Part shown: positions 32,739-41,795 of the stretch, one piece after another
How the letters are laid out: each line of letters begins with the position of its first letter
Position numbering within the stretch: position 1 is the first letter of the stretch
Origin: Halobacteroidaceae bacterium
Lineage (GTDB): Bacteria > Bacillota > Halanaerobiia > B1SED10-174
Direction: 5' to 3'
DNA length: 44,174 bases
Assembly (NCBI GenBank): GCA_003554145.1
Contig: PWFS01000100.1
Span: forward strand, 1-44,174
The notes under the pieces: generated by a model
Database searches by the model: none
What the model was told of the DNA's origin: nothing
The model's input: the letters and a program-made list of their open reading frames with translations, nothing else
Program-made: the position numbers and the translations under genes

Positions 32739-33638
32739 TTATTCAACTTCAAGTAATTCAAACTGACTTCTCTGTTCACCTACCATTCCCGCCAGCAGAT
32801 AACGGCGGGTCTGGGGGTCATGGAAAAAATCGGGGAGCAGCCGAAACCCCCGAATTTCCCCGGTCCGCCTTACGTGAACACGGGGTCCTGTACATAAAAA
32901 CCGGTTATCTCCCAGAGCTATCTTGCGGTCATCTAAATACGTTACCGGTAGATCCCGGGCAATATATTCTTCAACCCCGGACTGAATATCCTCAATGTTG
33001 AAATCCGGTAATTCATCAAAATGAAGGATAAAGCCGCTGCGCATATCACTATGTTTCGGAGGTTGCTCAAAACCCTGCTGATCAATAACCAGGGAGGTGA
33101 GATCCTCGGCAGTATGGGCCATTCGCCGGTAGCGGATGGATTTGAACACAATCCTTTTTATTTCTTCGGGGCGGGGTCCGAACAGATCAGGGCGGGTCAG
33201 AAGTACTTCTTCCCCGATACCGATCATTACCTGGGGGGTTAAGCCGATCTGATCGGCAATAAGGTCAAAATGTTCCACTATTACCCTGCGTTTGCTCTGC
33301 AGGGCTTTTCCAATAGCCTCAACCAGCTCCCAGGGTTGATGAAATGCACTTTCAAAGCGAATATCAACATGATAGGTATGGCTTACAAAACGATTTTGAG
33401 AATAATCATCCAGTAGAGGCAGAGGTCGAATATTTATCCCGGTATCATCGTTGGTCAGGGTCAAACCGGGAAACATTCCATTAATTAATACCGATTTTCC
33501 GGCCCCGGCATCTCCAACGAAACCGATTAAAAAATCATCGGGGGCCAGGTAGCGCTGGGCCAGATTATTCCCCAGTTCCATTAATCGCTTGCGGCCGCGG
33601 GGAGCAAAATATACTGAATGAGAAAAACTTTTGATCAT
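32739..33638 (-). CDS. P-loop protein with alanyl-tRNA-synthetase second-additional-domain-like tail
   Basis: 299 aa. Residues 38-49 form a Walker A loop in IGFVGDAGAGKS, followed by LTNDDTGINIRPLPL and a hydrophobic strand RRVIVEHFDLI that may serve as Walker B. The C-terminal part (249-262) reads CTGPRVHVRRTGEI, close to the CGGTHxxNTGEI signature of the AlaRS/ThrRS second additional domain, preceded by a His in FILHFDELPD. A kinase or NTPase module therefore appears joined to a tRNA-editing-like fold. Homologues I recall carry only the generic SAD label. The function is unknown. It lies between DUF4387 and rph, as part of the methylaspartate cassette. Confidence 0.65.
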   Translation of the reverse strand: MIKSFSHSVYFAPRGRKRLMELGNNLAQRYLAPDDFLIGFVGDAGAGKSVLINGMFPGLTLTNDDTGINIRPLPLLDDYSQNRFVSHTYHVDIRFESAFHQPWELVEAIGKALQSKRRVIVEHFDLIADQIGLTPQVMIGIGEEVLLTRPDLFGPRPEEIKRIVFKSIRYRRMAHTAEDLTSLVIDQQGFEQPPKHSDMRSGFILHFDELPDFNIEDIQSGVEEYIARDLPVTYLDDRKIALGDNRFLCTGPRVHVRRTGEIRGFRLLPDFFHDPQTRRYLLAGMVGEQRSQFELLEVE

Positions 33639-33662
33639 TACTGCTCCTCCTCTTCCTATATC

Positions 33663-34016
33663 TTAAACCAGGTCCCCCGTCCTGTCAAAATCAGGAGGCA
33701 TTTCAATTTGAACCCCCAGAAGTGGCGCATGCTGCTGAGCCCCGTAGACGTCAGTTTCCCCCAGGGAGCCTGCCCCCGCAGGTCTTTTAATTGTGGCTTT
33801 CACCGCCAGGGCCGGATCAAAGTAGACCAGGCTTAATACTTCCTCCTCCGGGACATGGTACAGGCGGGCAATGAGGGAGGCCTCAATGGCCTTCATCTTT
33901 TTAACCTGTTCATACGTCTTTTGATCCTTAAAAATCAAATCCAGAGTCAGCTCAAAGGGACCGGCATTTTTACTGCGTATTACCCGGCAGAGTTCGGTTA
34001 AAGGAATTTTCTTCAT
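33663..34016 (-). CDS. DUF4387 protein
   Basis: A 117-aa soluble protein. SKNAGPFELTLDLIFKD near the N-terminus is the family signature, with LSLVYFDPALAVKATIKRP in the middle. DUF4387 is almost always encoded beside an AtuA/DUF1446 protein, and here the ATG overlaps the DUF1446 stop (TAATG), indicating coupled translation and a probable two-subunit complex. No catalytic residue is evident. Its place in a glutamate-mutase operon suggests a step on a C5 branched dicarboxylate or CoA ester, but this is inference. Confidence 0.85.
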   Translation of the reverse strand: MKKIPLTELCRVIRSKNAGPFELTLDLIFKDQKTYEQVKKMKAIEASLIARLYHVPEEEVLSLVYFDPALAVKATIKRPAGAGSLGETDVYGAQQHAPLLGVQIEMPPDFDRTGDLV

Positions 34017-35392
34017 TAGAGAGCCCCCCCTTTAAATCCCCTGATAATTTCCACCGGGAAATACTCCCGGGGATTATCAACTGCCACCAGGTGATGAATA
34101 TTAAATTCATAAACCGCTCCTCCAGAAAAATCTGATGGAGAATAGGGGAAAGCCAGATTACCGGCAGTAGAAATCCGACCTTCATAACCAAAATGGAGCA
34201 TGGTAGAGCGGGCAAAACTGCACAGGGTATCCGCCCAGGCCTGACTAGGAGCTACGGCTTCAATTATCAGGCCCAGTTCATGCCCCTGAAAGGGAACGGA
34301 TTCCAGGTCTCCCATGACCCCATCCTGACCGTAAAGCCGGAACAGGATATGAAAATCAGCGGGATCAATTGTTCCCCGAAAATTATCGTGAACCTCCTCC
34401 CGGACTTCTCGGATTATGTTTTCCATTTCTCGAATCATGATTGGATCCCGGATTCCGGCCACGGAAATAGTCCGATAACCTGCCTTTTTGGCCCCCTCCA
34501 GTTTCAAATAATAATGGGGAGTAGGCTTAAAACGGGTACCCCGTACCTCTACCCGCCGCTCATTAACCGCCATGAATGTGGTTTTTTCTAAATCCAGTTC
34601 CCCTCCGGGACCGGGCAGGTGCAGGGGATCTTTTTTTTCATAAAGGGTATGGGCGGCAACCGAAGCAGGAGTGCAGCGCCGGCGGGGACTGAGGGGTTCC
34701 ACCTGAAAATAATCAGGCCCCAGAAATCCCAGCATGGCATCCCGGCCGCTCCCCGGTTCCGAGGCAATGGCCGCACATTCCAGAATTTTCCCCAGATGCA
34801 GGGCCAGGGCCGGATCATAACCCTTCCACAGGGGATAAGCAGCAAAAACTGAAGGATCATAGGCCCGACCAGCCAGAATGACCCCGGCCCCCTTTTCCAG
34901 GGCTTCAATAAAGGGTTCGCTCCCCATTTGAGCCACAATGCTGCTGGCTTTATTTATTTCTTCCTCATTCAGGGGCAGATCATCATTGCTCAAAAATTTT
35001 CCCTGATGGTACCAGTTCAGAACCTGCTTCCGGTTAATCTCGGCCTCTATTAAGGCCAGGTCAAACTGCAAACCTTCCTCCCGGGTTATCTCGGCCACAA
35101 TTTCCTGGCACCATTTCAGGTGAGAAGATCCACCTGCTCCCCCGGCAGATCCAATCATCAGGGGAATTTTCTTTTCCACTGCGGCCTGCAGCAAATAGCG
35201 CAGGTCCCTTTTTACCCCGCTGCGGTCGGTAAAAGATTTTCCCGCTCCCAGATAAAAGGGGCCGGGGTCCACTGAACCGGCATCAACAGCTATCAGGTCA
35301 GGTTCTGCGGCCAGACCCTGTTCCCAGGAGGCCTCGGGAAACCCGTAACCCAGGATGGCAGTAGGGGCCAGTATTTTTAATTCTTTATCCAC
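34016..35392 (-). CDS. AtuA-like DUF1446 protein (acyclic terpene utilisation family)
   Basis: A 458-aa soluble protein with the N-terminal segment AVDAGSVDPGPFYLGAG and GSAGGAGGSSHL, a nucleotide-binding-like glycine-rich start. ILAGRAYDPSVFAAYPL and RRRCTPASVAAHTLYEK follow. These match the DUF1446 / AtuA family, named for the acyclic terpene pathway of Pseudomonas but with no firmly assigned reaction. In this window it pairs with DUF4387 and follows methylaspartate ammonia-lyase directly (8-nt overlap), so a role in mesaconate or later intermediates is plausible. Start GTG 35392 with AGGAGGTAAAGGAA. Confidence 0.88.
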   Translation of the reverse strand: MDKELKILAPTAILGYGFPEASWEQGLAAEPDLIAVDAGSVDPGPFYLGAGKSFTDRSGVKRDLRYLLQAAVEKKIPLMIGSAGGAGGSSHLKWCQEIVAEITREEGLQFDLALIEAEINRKQVLNWYHQGKFLSNDDLPLNEEEINKASSIVAQMGSEPFIEALEKGAGVILAGRAYDPSVFAAYPLWKGYDPALALHLGKILECAAIASEPGSGRDAMLGFLGPDYFQVEPLSPRRRCTPASVAAHTLYEKKDPLHLPGPGGELDLEKTTFMAVNERRVEVRGTRFKPTPHYYLKLEGAKKAGYRTISVAGIRDPIMIREMENIIREVREEVHDNFRGTIDPADFHILFRLYGQDGVMGDLESVPFQGHELGLIIEAVAPSQAWADTLCSFARSTMLHFGYEGRISTAGNLAFPYSPSDFSGGAVYEFNIHHLVAVDNPREYFPVEIIRGFKGGAL

Positions 35393-36632
35393 TTCCTTTA
35401 CCTCCTTTCAAGAGAGCCAGGGTCCGGTTCATTTCATTACGAACAATCATCAGCCCTTCATCCACACCCATTCCCGGCTTGGCCAGCATCTGCTGGGGCC
35501 GGGCGGCCAGGGCGGCATGGACACAGACCCGGGCCGAGCGGTCAGTTTCATTGCAGGTTCCCCCCTGATAGGCAGCGGCACCCTGCTCCCGGCAATAAAG
35601 AACTGCCTCCACGGTATTTTCAATGCCTCCCAGGTCGGGAGTTTTGATCTGGATCATATGGCCGGCCCCGGCCTGAACAAAGTCCCTGATGTCCTGCAGG
35701 GTATTACACCACTCATCCGCCACCAGTTCCAGGCTGCTGCCGCTGTCATCCAGGAGTCTCCGCAGGCGGGCCAGTTGTTCAATCTGCTCCCTTTTGCTGC
35801 CCGGATCCATGGGGCCCTCAATACGGACCTGCAGGGGAGCAGCAGCTTCTTCCACCTGGAGGAGATAGTCCCGCATGGCCTCGAGATTACCCGCAAAAGC
35901 AATTCCTATGGTTCCGTATACATCAAAATGAAGGACCGGCCGATAATTTTCTCCTCCTATTTTTTCAATGCGGCTTTTAATCCAGCGAATATATTCCAGC
36001 AGTTTTTCCCCCCGACTCCCCAGCTTTTTGCGAACATTGTTTATCAGGCCATGGGGAATGACTTCCACTTCCTTGATAATCATTTTATCCACGTTCATAT
36101 AGCGGTCATCACCGGTCTGGGCAAAAACCGGCACCCCTTCCCGGGGACGGGGCAGATCATATTCATCAACCAGAATTTCCACCATAAGTTTTCTCCGGGC
36201 CCGGGCCACTGCGTCCAGTAAAGCCTGGGACAGGCCGTACTGCAGGGCCAGATGTAGAGGCCGGCCTCCAATCTGCTGGGTGTTAATGGACCCGGCCAGT
36301 TCCCGGAAAGAATGAAGTTCCCGTCCAATCAATAAGTCGCGGAGGGGGCCCTCCACCAGGGGGCGAAAATCCCGCGCCAGAAACAATGGGTCCCGGCCCC
36401 CGGCCCCGGAATATTGAACTGCAGCACAATCTCCCCAGGCCACCTGTCCATCCTCCAGACGCAGAAGAATGGAAAGGGATTCCCCTTTATGCCGGATGGC
36501 TTTGAAGCCCGGAGTCCTGGTCGGACCCAGGTAGGCGAAACCATCCTCCTCGGCATCCTGCTTTATTGCCCCCTGATCATCAAAGTAAAAGCCGGTTAAA
36601 CCTGGCGCTGTAATAACATCCAGAATTTTCAT
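35385..36632 (-). CDS. mal: Methylaspartate ammonia-lyase
   Basis: Catalyses removal of ammonia from (2S,3S)-3-methylaspartate to give mesaconate, with Mg2+. An enolase-superfamily protein: the barrel shows HFDVYGTIGIAFAG, RIEGPMDPGSK (the His/Glu face region), LVADEWCN, and the catalytic Lys in QIKTPDLGGIE. AYQGGTCNETDRSARV and MLAKPGMGVDEGLMIV are diagnostic of MAL. Length is 415 aa, as in Clostridium. ATG 36632 after AAGGAGCAGGAAG is used; the longer frame overlaps glmE. It completes the first two steps of the methylaspartate pathway with GlmES. Confidence 0.96.
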   Translation of the reverse strand: MKILDVITAPGLTGFYFDDQGAIKQDAEEDGFAYLGPTRTPGFKAIRHKGESLSILLRLEDGQVAWGDCAAVQYSGAGGRDPLFLARDFRPLVEGPLRDLLIGRELHSFRELAGSINTQQIGGRPLHLALQYGLSQALLDAVARARRKLMVEILVDEYDLPRPREGVPVFAQTGDDRYMNVDKMIIKEVEVIPHGLINNVRKKLGSRGEKLLEYIRWIKSRIEKIGGENYRPVLHFDVYGTIGIAFAGNLEAMRDYLLQVEEAAAPLQVRIEGPMDPGSKREQIEQLARLRRLLDDSGSSLELVADEWCNTLQDIRDFVQAGAGHMIQIKTPDLGGIENTVEAVLYCREQGAAAYQGGTCNETDRSARVCVHAALAARPQQMLAKPGMGVDEGLMIVRNEMNRTLALLKGGKGSG

Positions 36633-36645
36633 CTTCCTGCTCCTT

Positions 36646-38112
36646 TCACCGGGGGCGTCCCACCAGCATACCCTTGCCAATAGCGTAAATATCGTCTATG
36701 ACCATCTGGAAGCTGGGATCCCGGCCTTCCTTTCTGCCTCTTTCTTTAAGCATTTCCTGATGATGTTCAATAATTCCGCTGGGAAAGGGCAGGTTGCCCG
36801 CATCCAGGTAGCGCACTGCTCCCTCATTATCCCGGGCAGGCAGGGTCAACCCTTTATTAAAACGGGAGGGGGCAAAGGGAATATCCAGAACCCCGGCCTG
36901 AAATGATGCTACCACTCCCCGGGCCAGGTCCCCTTCTCCCAGGTCCAGGACCCTGTTTAAAATGCTCCGGACCTCTTCCCGGATCAACTCTTTTTCCAGG
37001 TCCAGTTTCCTGGATTGCTCAATCACCTGATCCCGCAGCATATTCACGACCTGTTTGGTTGTTCTTAAACCCTGGGCATTAGCCTCTCTGGTGGGAATAC
37101 CCATGGCTTCGTGGGGGGTTTTAACAATAATTTTGGTGGTTGCAGCCAGGGAAGGGGTTACCCCGCCCCAGGAAATAACGCCGAAGGCCTTGGACTCATC
37201 CTGGGGGAAACCTCCCATCCACTGATGGAAAACAGTGGTCAACAGCACCTCTTTATGGCCTGCTGCTTCCAGGTATTCCTCCCCCAGTTCGGCCAGGGTC
37301 TGCAGGGCGGCCAGGTCCTGGAACAGGTTGCCGCACTGCCCGTAACCGATGGTAATGGCCTGCACTCCCTGTTCTGCAGCCAGCAGGGCCTCAATTATTC
37401 CTACCGCATGAGAAATGGAAGGAGGCACCAGGGTTCCAGTCAGGGGCCCAAAGGGCTCTCGATTTATTATTACTCCCTGTTCGGCATAATAGCCGGTCAA
37501 ACGATCAACATACTGCCAGTAGTTGAGAGTATCCTCCAGGGATACTTTTTTAGCATAAGGAATATTATAGGAAATGCCGCCTCCTTCAAAATCAGTAAAA
37601 CCAGCAGCCAGGCAGATCTCTGCCAGGAGACGGGCATCAGGAGTTCCATGGCGGATCTGAACCGGACGGTCCAGGGCATTGACCACCCTGCGGCTTACTT
37701 CAACTCCGTGATTAACAGCAGGAAAGCCGTTCAGTAGAGAGCGGCCCTGATTTTTGCTCTCCATTATTCCCTGTTCAGCTTCCTGATAGCGATTCTGCCG
37801 GGTATAGCTGTCAATGGTAGTGGGCAGCAGATCAGCTTCCCCTTCATCCTGCAGATATTTTAGTAAGGCTATATGCTCATCCACCAGGGCTACTCCGGCC
37901 CGGGGTTGAATTAAGGTCCTTTTATCGGCCCGGGCCTTCCCCAGGACGGCAGCCATCCGCCTCTCTTCGGGCAGGTGCTGCTGGAATTTGATGGCCTCCT
38001 CCAGGTTTACCTCCTGGCCGGTAGGCCACTGTTTGAGGACCTCCCTGCGGTCCTCCTCCATTTGTTCCCAGTCTAACTTTTCTCCACTGATGGCTCCTCT
38101 GGCCAGCTCCAT
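36646..38112 (-). CDS. glmE: Glutamate mutase epsilon subunit (methylaspartate mutase E)
   Basis: 488 aa, the catalytic TIM-barrel subunit that, with GlmS and adenosylcobalamin, rearranges L-glutamate to (2S,3S)-3-methylaspartate. Recognisable segments include [56 protein letters not shown] (glutamate site region) and [19 protein letters not shown]. The C-terminal part includes [19 protein letters not shown]. Length is normal. The start lies 3 nt after the glmL stop. All neighbours are pathway genes. Confidence 0.97.
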   Translation of the reverse strand: MELARGAISGEKLDWEQMEEDRREVLKQWPTGQEVNLEEAIKFQQHLPEERRMAAVLGKARADKRTLIQPRAGVALVDEHIALLKYLQDEGEADLLPTTIDSYTRQNRYQEAEQGIMESKNQGRSLLNGFPAVNHGVEVSRRVVNALDRPVQIRHGTPDARLLAEICLAAGFTDFEGGGISYNIPYAKKVSLEDTLNYWQYVDRLTGYYAEQGVIINREPFGPLTGTLVPPSISHAVGIIEALLAAEQGVQAITIGYGQCGNLFQDLAALQTLAELGEEYLEAAGHKEVLLTTVFHQWMGGFPQDESKAFGVISWGGVTPSLAATTKIIVKTPHEAMGIPTREANAQGLRTTKQVVNMLRDQVIEQSRKLDLEKELIREEVRSILNRVLDLGEGDLARGVVASFQAGVLDIPFAPSRFNKGLTLPARDNEGAVRYLDAGNLPFPSGIIEHHQEMLKERGRKEGRDPSFQMVIDDIYAIGKGMLVGRPR

Positions 38113-38115
38113 GAT

Positions 38116-39522
38116 CTAATCTGTTCCCCTTTCCAGTTTAATTAATGAATTTTCCATAAGCCGGAAGGCCGCTTCTGGATACCGTTGGGCCAGTAAGCCC
38201 GCAGCAAACATAATGTAATCCCGGTCCAGATAATAAGCGGGGTTTTCCGGTCGCAAAACACCTTCATCTCCCGTTCCCGCAGCTATACCATCTATAACAA
38301 CCTCTGGTGTCGGGCCCCGGGCCAGCACACCCCCACACCCGATTATACAGGGGACCCCGGTTAAGTCCTTGCCGTACTGGAATAAAACCGGTCCCTGGGG
38401 AGTAAAAACCCGTTCCATTTTACCACAGTGACGATCACCGCTGAGGGCCAGGGCGGCCCGGCCCAAAACTGCATCAATTTTCTGCTCCGACCCGGTTAAA
38501 GGCACAGATCCCGGGTTTTTCTCCAGCCGGCTTAGATAATTCTCCAGTTCCTGTTCCCAATCTCCTGCAGGAAAAATTTTTTCCAGGAGTTCCAGGAAGC
38601 AATCCTTGCTCCAGGTTTCCACAATATTCCGCGCATTATAGCGCAGGCCCAGATCCCCTTCTACGGTACGCTTGGCCCGCGGTTCGGGCAATCCCCGGGG
38701 GGTAACCCCATTTTGCCGGGGAGTTCCTTCTGCCAGGGAATGAATATCAGTTGTGGCTCCCCCGATATCCGCCACCATTATATCACCCCAGCCCTGATCT
38801 GCACCGCCGGGCCCCCGCTGCAGAAGATCAGCTGCCTCCATGACAGCTGCCGGCGTGGGCATTAAAACATTGTCAATGGCCGGCAGGTTTTCCAGGCCCC
38901 GGGCCCGGGTAATTCTTTCCAGGAAGACCTGCCGGATCAACTTCCGGCAGGGTTCAATATTAAGCACTTCCAGCTCGGGCATAACATTTTCCGTGGGGAA
39001 AACCTGAAATCCACCTTCTTCCAGCAGGGCCTGGGCCTGCCCCCGGGCCTTAATATTCCCGGCCAGCACCAGGGGACAGCTCCAATCCGATTCGGCAAGA
39101 AGCCGGCTGTTGGCCAGGAGGTGCTCCCTGTTGCCCCCATCAGTGCCTCCAGCCAGGAGGATGATATCCGGGGCCAGGGCCTCAATTTCTTGCACTTCCT
39201 CAGGAGAAAGCCTGTAGGAAAAGGTGGTCAGGACTCGGGCCCCGGCTCCCAGAGCAGCTCGCCGGGCAGCTTCCGCGGTAAGAGAAGGAACCAGTCCTAT
39301 GGCGATCAGCCGCAGTCCACCCGCCGCACTGGAGCATCCCAGGCGAATTCCAGCCTGTTCCCAGTTACCCAGCTCCTCCAGTGTTCTCTGCACCCCCAGG
39401 CTGACATCTTCCTGCACGGTGGTCTCCGCCTCGGAAGAAGCCAGCAGGATCCCCTGTTCCAGGTCAACCAGTCGGGCCTTGGTAAAAGTGCTCCCTATAT
39501 CGAATAAAAGGGCCTGTTCCAT
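38116..39522 (-). CDS. glmL: GlmL/MutL family protein, glutamate mutase reactivation/accessory ATPase
   Basis: 468 aa, actin/ASKHA-fold. Phosphate-1 motif LLFDIGSTFTKARLVD at the N-terminus, phosphate-2 MVADIGGATTDIHSLA near the middle, and a glycine-rich ACGIIG-like adenosine region IIGCGGVLARG. MutL-type proteins are proposed to reactivate glutamate mutase by exchanging damaged cobalamin. It lies between the racemase-GlmS fusion (12-nt gap) and glmE (3-nt gap), as in glmS-glmL-glmE operons. Confidence 0.95.
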   Translation of the reverse strand: MEQALLFDIGSTFTKARLVDLEQGILLASSEAETTVQEDVSLGVQRTLEELGNWEQAGIRLGCSSAAGGLRLIAIGLVPSLTAEAARRAALGAGARVLTTFSYRLSPEEVQEIEALAPDIILLAGGTDGGNREHLLANSRLLAESDWSCPLVLAGNIKARGQAQALLEEGGFQVFPTENVMPELEVLNIEPCRKLIRQVFLERITRARGLENLPAIDNVLMPTPAAVMEAADLLQRGPGGADQGWGDIMVADIGGATTDIHSLAEGTPRQNGVTPRGLPEPRAKRTVEGDLGLRYNARNIVETWSKDCFLELLEKIFPAGDWEQELENYLSRLEKNPGSVPLTGSEQKIDAVLGRAALALSGDRHCGKMERVFTPQGPVLFQYGKDLTGVPCIIGCGGVLARGPTPEVVIDGIAAGTGDEGVLRPENPAYYLDRDYIMFAAGLLAQRYPEAAFRLMENSLIKLERGTD

Positions 39523-39534
39523 GCTAAACCCACC

Positions 39535-40761
39535 TCAATTCCCGCAGTTAAGATCCCGCTGCAGATCTTTGATGGCTTCTTCAGGGGTGGTTCCCGGAGG
39601 ATAAACCCGGTCAAAACCCATGATCTTAAATTTTTCCCGGACCTCGGGCCAGCTCTGCTTGCCAATCACCAGATTGCCCCCAACGTACAAAAGGATATCC
39701 TCCAGCCCCATTTCCACGCATTTATCTTTCAGCCCCCGGCAGTCCATTTCTCCGTGTCCGTACAGGGAGGATACCAGGATAGCTTCAGCCCCGGTTTCTA
39801 TGGCAGCCTCTATAAATTCCTGCTGTGAGGCCATTACTCCGATATTGACCACCTTGAAACCAGCTTCTTCCAGGGCATACTCCAGAATTCGGTTGCCAAC
39901 AGCATGAACATCGGCCCCGATAACACCCAGGACCACTGTTCGGGGCCGGGCAAAAATATCTTCTTCCTCAAATTCTACTCCTTCCAGCCCCAGTTGAGGG
40001 GGGCCAATCTCTAAGAACTCATCGGAAAGGGATTGCAGATCACTGACCAGATATTGTCCCTGCCCCTCATTCTCAACTGGAGCCAGCTGATCCCTTTTTT
40101 CCAGTCCTTCTTTCAGTTCCAGGGCCACGGCCTCCCCGGGGAAAACAATGTTTACTTCCCCTCCCATAACCTCCTGTATGGTCTCACCCAGGTAGGGATA
40201 ATGGGTGCAGCCCAATATCAGCGTATCAACCCCAACCTCTTTCAATTCCTGCAGGTACTCCTCTGCTGCTTCCCGGACTCTATCCGAAGAAAATTCTCCG
40301 CTTTCAACCAGGGGCACAAAGCGGGGCGCCATAACTTCATAAACTTTAATTTCTTCATTCTGGGCCCTGATTGCTTCCCGGTAGGCCCCACTTTTTATGG
40401 TGCCTTCAGTGGCCACCACTCCGATCCGGCCGTTGCGGGTTTTCTCCACTGCTGCCCGGGCTCCAGTCCCCACCGGGCCGAGAATGGGAAGATCATAACT
40501 TTCCCCGAGAGCTTCTTTCCCAGCAATTGCTGCAGTATTGCAGGCTATTACCAGGGCCTTACAGTCCTTCTCTTCCACCAGGAAAGACCCAATCTCTTCC
40601 ACAAAACATCTGATCTGACTCAGGGGCCGGGGGCCGTATGGATTGTGGCGAGTATCACCATAATAGATAAAGTTTTCCCGGGGCATAATCCTAATTATTT
40701 CCCTGACAATGGTCAGTCCTCCCACCCCGGAATCAAAAATACCAACCGGTTTCATGGACAT
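39535..40761 (-). CDS. Fusion of glutamate racemase (MurI) with the glutamate mutase sigma subunit (GlmS)
   Basis: One uninterrupted 408-aa frame. Residues 1-~262 are a complete Mur[12 protein letters not shown] with D10 and S11, [14 protein letters not shown], Cys74 in IACNTAA and Cys185 in LGCTHYP, the two catalytic cysteines. Residues ~274-405 are a complete GlmS B12-binding domain with D284-V-H286-A-V-G289 (the DxHxxG cobalt-ligand motif), SSLYGHGE and GGNLVIGK, ending [13 protein letters not shown]. The racemase interconverts D- and L-glutamate for peptidoglycan; GlmS carries cobalamin for GlmE. No separate glmS is present in the window. The join (about 263-273, [11 protein letters not shown]) has no visible frameshift. 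The start ATG follows GAGGAGTTAA. Confidence 0.95.
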   Translation of the reverse strand: MSMKPVGIFDSGVGGLTIVREIIRIMPRENFIYYGDTRHNPYGPRPLSQIRCFVEEIGSFLVEEKDCKALVIACNTAAIAGKEALGESYDLPILGPVGTGARAAVEKTRNGRIGVVATEGTIKSGAYREAIRAQNEEIKVYEVMAPRFVPLVESGEFSSDRVREAAEEYLQELKEVGVDTLILGCTHYPYLGETIQEVMGGEVNIVFPGEAVALELKEGLEKRDQLAPVENEGQGQYLVSDLQSLSDEFLEIGPPQLGLEGVEFEEEDIFARPRTVVLGVIGADVHAVGNRILEYALEEAGFKVVNIGVMASQQEFIEAAIETGAEAILVSSLYGHGEMDCRGLKDKCVEMGLEDILLYVGGNLVIGKQSWPEVREKFKIMGFDRVYPPGTTPEEAIKDLQRDLNCGN

Positions 40762-40794
40762 TTAACTCAACTCCTCTTCTCCAGAGCATTATAA

Positions 40795-41265
40795 TCATAA
40801 AATTACCCGGAAAAACCAGATAATCATGGTTAGAACCGCAATTAACTTGAAAAGTGTCCCCCCCAGAAAGCCCAGAAGAGAGCCAATACCAACTCGCAGG
40901 GCCGCATCAATATCCCCCCGGGAGAAAAACTCCACAAGAAAAGCACCGGCCAGGGGACCGATGATTATTCCCAGGGGACCCAGTATGAAAAGACCTACCA
41001 AAAGGCCCAGGGCAGCACCCAGCAGGGCTGACCGGGAACCCCCGGCCCTTTTTACTCCCAGAAAACTGCTTAACCAGTCCACGGTAAAAACCACGATCAT
41101 TATGGTCAGCTGACCCAGAATATGAGCCCCATCAACAACTTCAAAGCCCTCGGCCCAGCCATAGATAAATACCCCCAGCCAGACCAGAAAGGGACCGGGC
41201 AGAAAAGGAAGAAGGGTCCCGGCCAGACCCACAAGGAAAAGTATTATGGTTATTATCAACATCAT
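40795..41265 (-). CDS. DUF456 membrane protein
   Basis: 156 aa with about four or five glycine-rich hydrophobic segments: LVGLAGTLLPFLPGPFLVWLG, the region around LGQLTIMIVVFTVDWLSSFLG, LGAALGLLVGLFILGPLGII and the GIGSLLGFLGGTLF tail. This is the DUF456 pattern of internal duplicated TM halves around a LPGP motif. Function is unknown. It starts 4 nt inside the UPF0316 gene (ATGA overlap) and precedes the racemase fusion by 33 nt. Confidence 0.85.
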   Translation of the reverse strand: MMLIITIILFLVGLAGTLLPFLPGPFLVWLGVFIYGWAEGFEVVDGAHILGQLTIMIVVFTVDWLSSFLGVKRAGGSRSALLGAALGLLVGLFILGPLGIIIGPLAGAFLVEFFSRGDIDAALRVGIGSLLGFLGGTLFKLIAVLTMIIWFFRVIL

Positions 41266-41795
41266 CTTTTTTTCAGGAGCTTGAGATAGCCACCCTTGGT
41301 GCTGCGGGTATCCATGACGGTAATAAAGGCTTTTTCATCGTGATTGGCCAGGATCTCCTGTAATTTCCCCCAGTCTTTACGAAATAAATGCACCAGCAGT
41401 ACCGTTTTGGATCCATCCCGTCCCCAGGCATCAAAAGCGGTTACACCAAAGCCTGTTTCCCGGAGCAGGGCAGCCAGGTCCTCCTGCTGCCCGCTGGAAG
41501 GAATAATCTGCACGGTCATAAAGCCCAGGGCCATTTTTTCTTCAATGAAACTCCCCAGAATGGTGCCCCCGGAAAATCCCAGGGAATAGGCAATTATGTT
41601 CAGCCAGTTGTCCAGGTTAGCAACAACATTACCCAGGGCGTAAATAAAAATGGTGATTTCAACAAAGGCAATTGCAGCAGCCAGCCAGCGGCGGCCTTTA
41701 AAAACATATATTATCCGGATGGTTCCCAGGGATACATCAATAATCCGCAGGGAAAAAATAAGCAAAGCACCCAGAATCAAAGAGTCCGTGAACAA
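41262..41795 (-). CDS. UPF0316 membrane protein (DUF5698/DUF2179)
   Basis: 177 aa. Three N-terminal membrane helices (including LRIIDVSLGTIRIIYVFKGR and the YALGNVVANLDNWLNIIAYSLGF region) and a cytoplasmic domain of about 80 residues (TGFGVTAFDAWGRDGSKTVL) of the DUF2179 type, which may bind a small ligand. Homologues in Bacillus are called YebE-like UPF0316; function is unknown. Start TTG 41795 directly abuts the amidase stop (TAATTG), with GGGAGG upstream, so it is coupled to the amidase. Confidence 0.85.
   Translation of the reverse strand: MFTDSLILGALLIFSLRIIDVSLGTIRIIYVFKGRRWLAAAIAFVEITIFIYALGNVVANLDNWLNIIAYSLGFSGGTILGSFIEEKMALGFMTVQIIPSSGQQEDLAALLRETGFGVTAFDAWGRDGSKTVLLVHLFRKDWGKLQEILANHDEKAFITVMDTRSTKGGYLKLLKKR

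Noticed and set aside
35355-36221. Plus-strand 288-codon frame opposite methylaspartate ammonia-lyase
   Set aside because: It is antisense to a clear enzyme and lacks motif structure. The length comes from GC-rich codon bias in the real gene.
40762-40794. Possible cobalamin riboswitch upstream of the B12-related genes
   Set aside because: Only 33 bases separate DUF456 from the fusion gene, far too short for a cobalamin riboswitch, and no B12-box-like sequence was recognised upstream of the amidase either.
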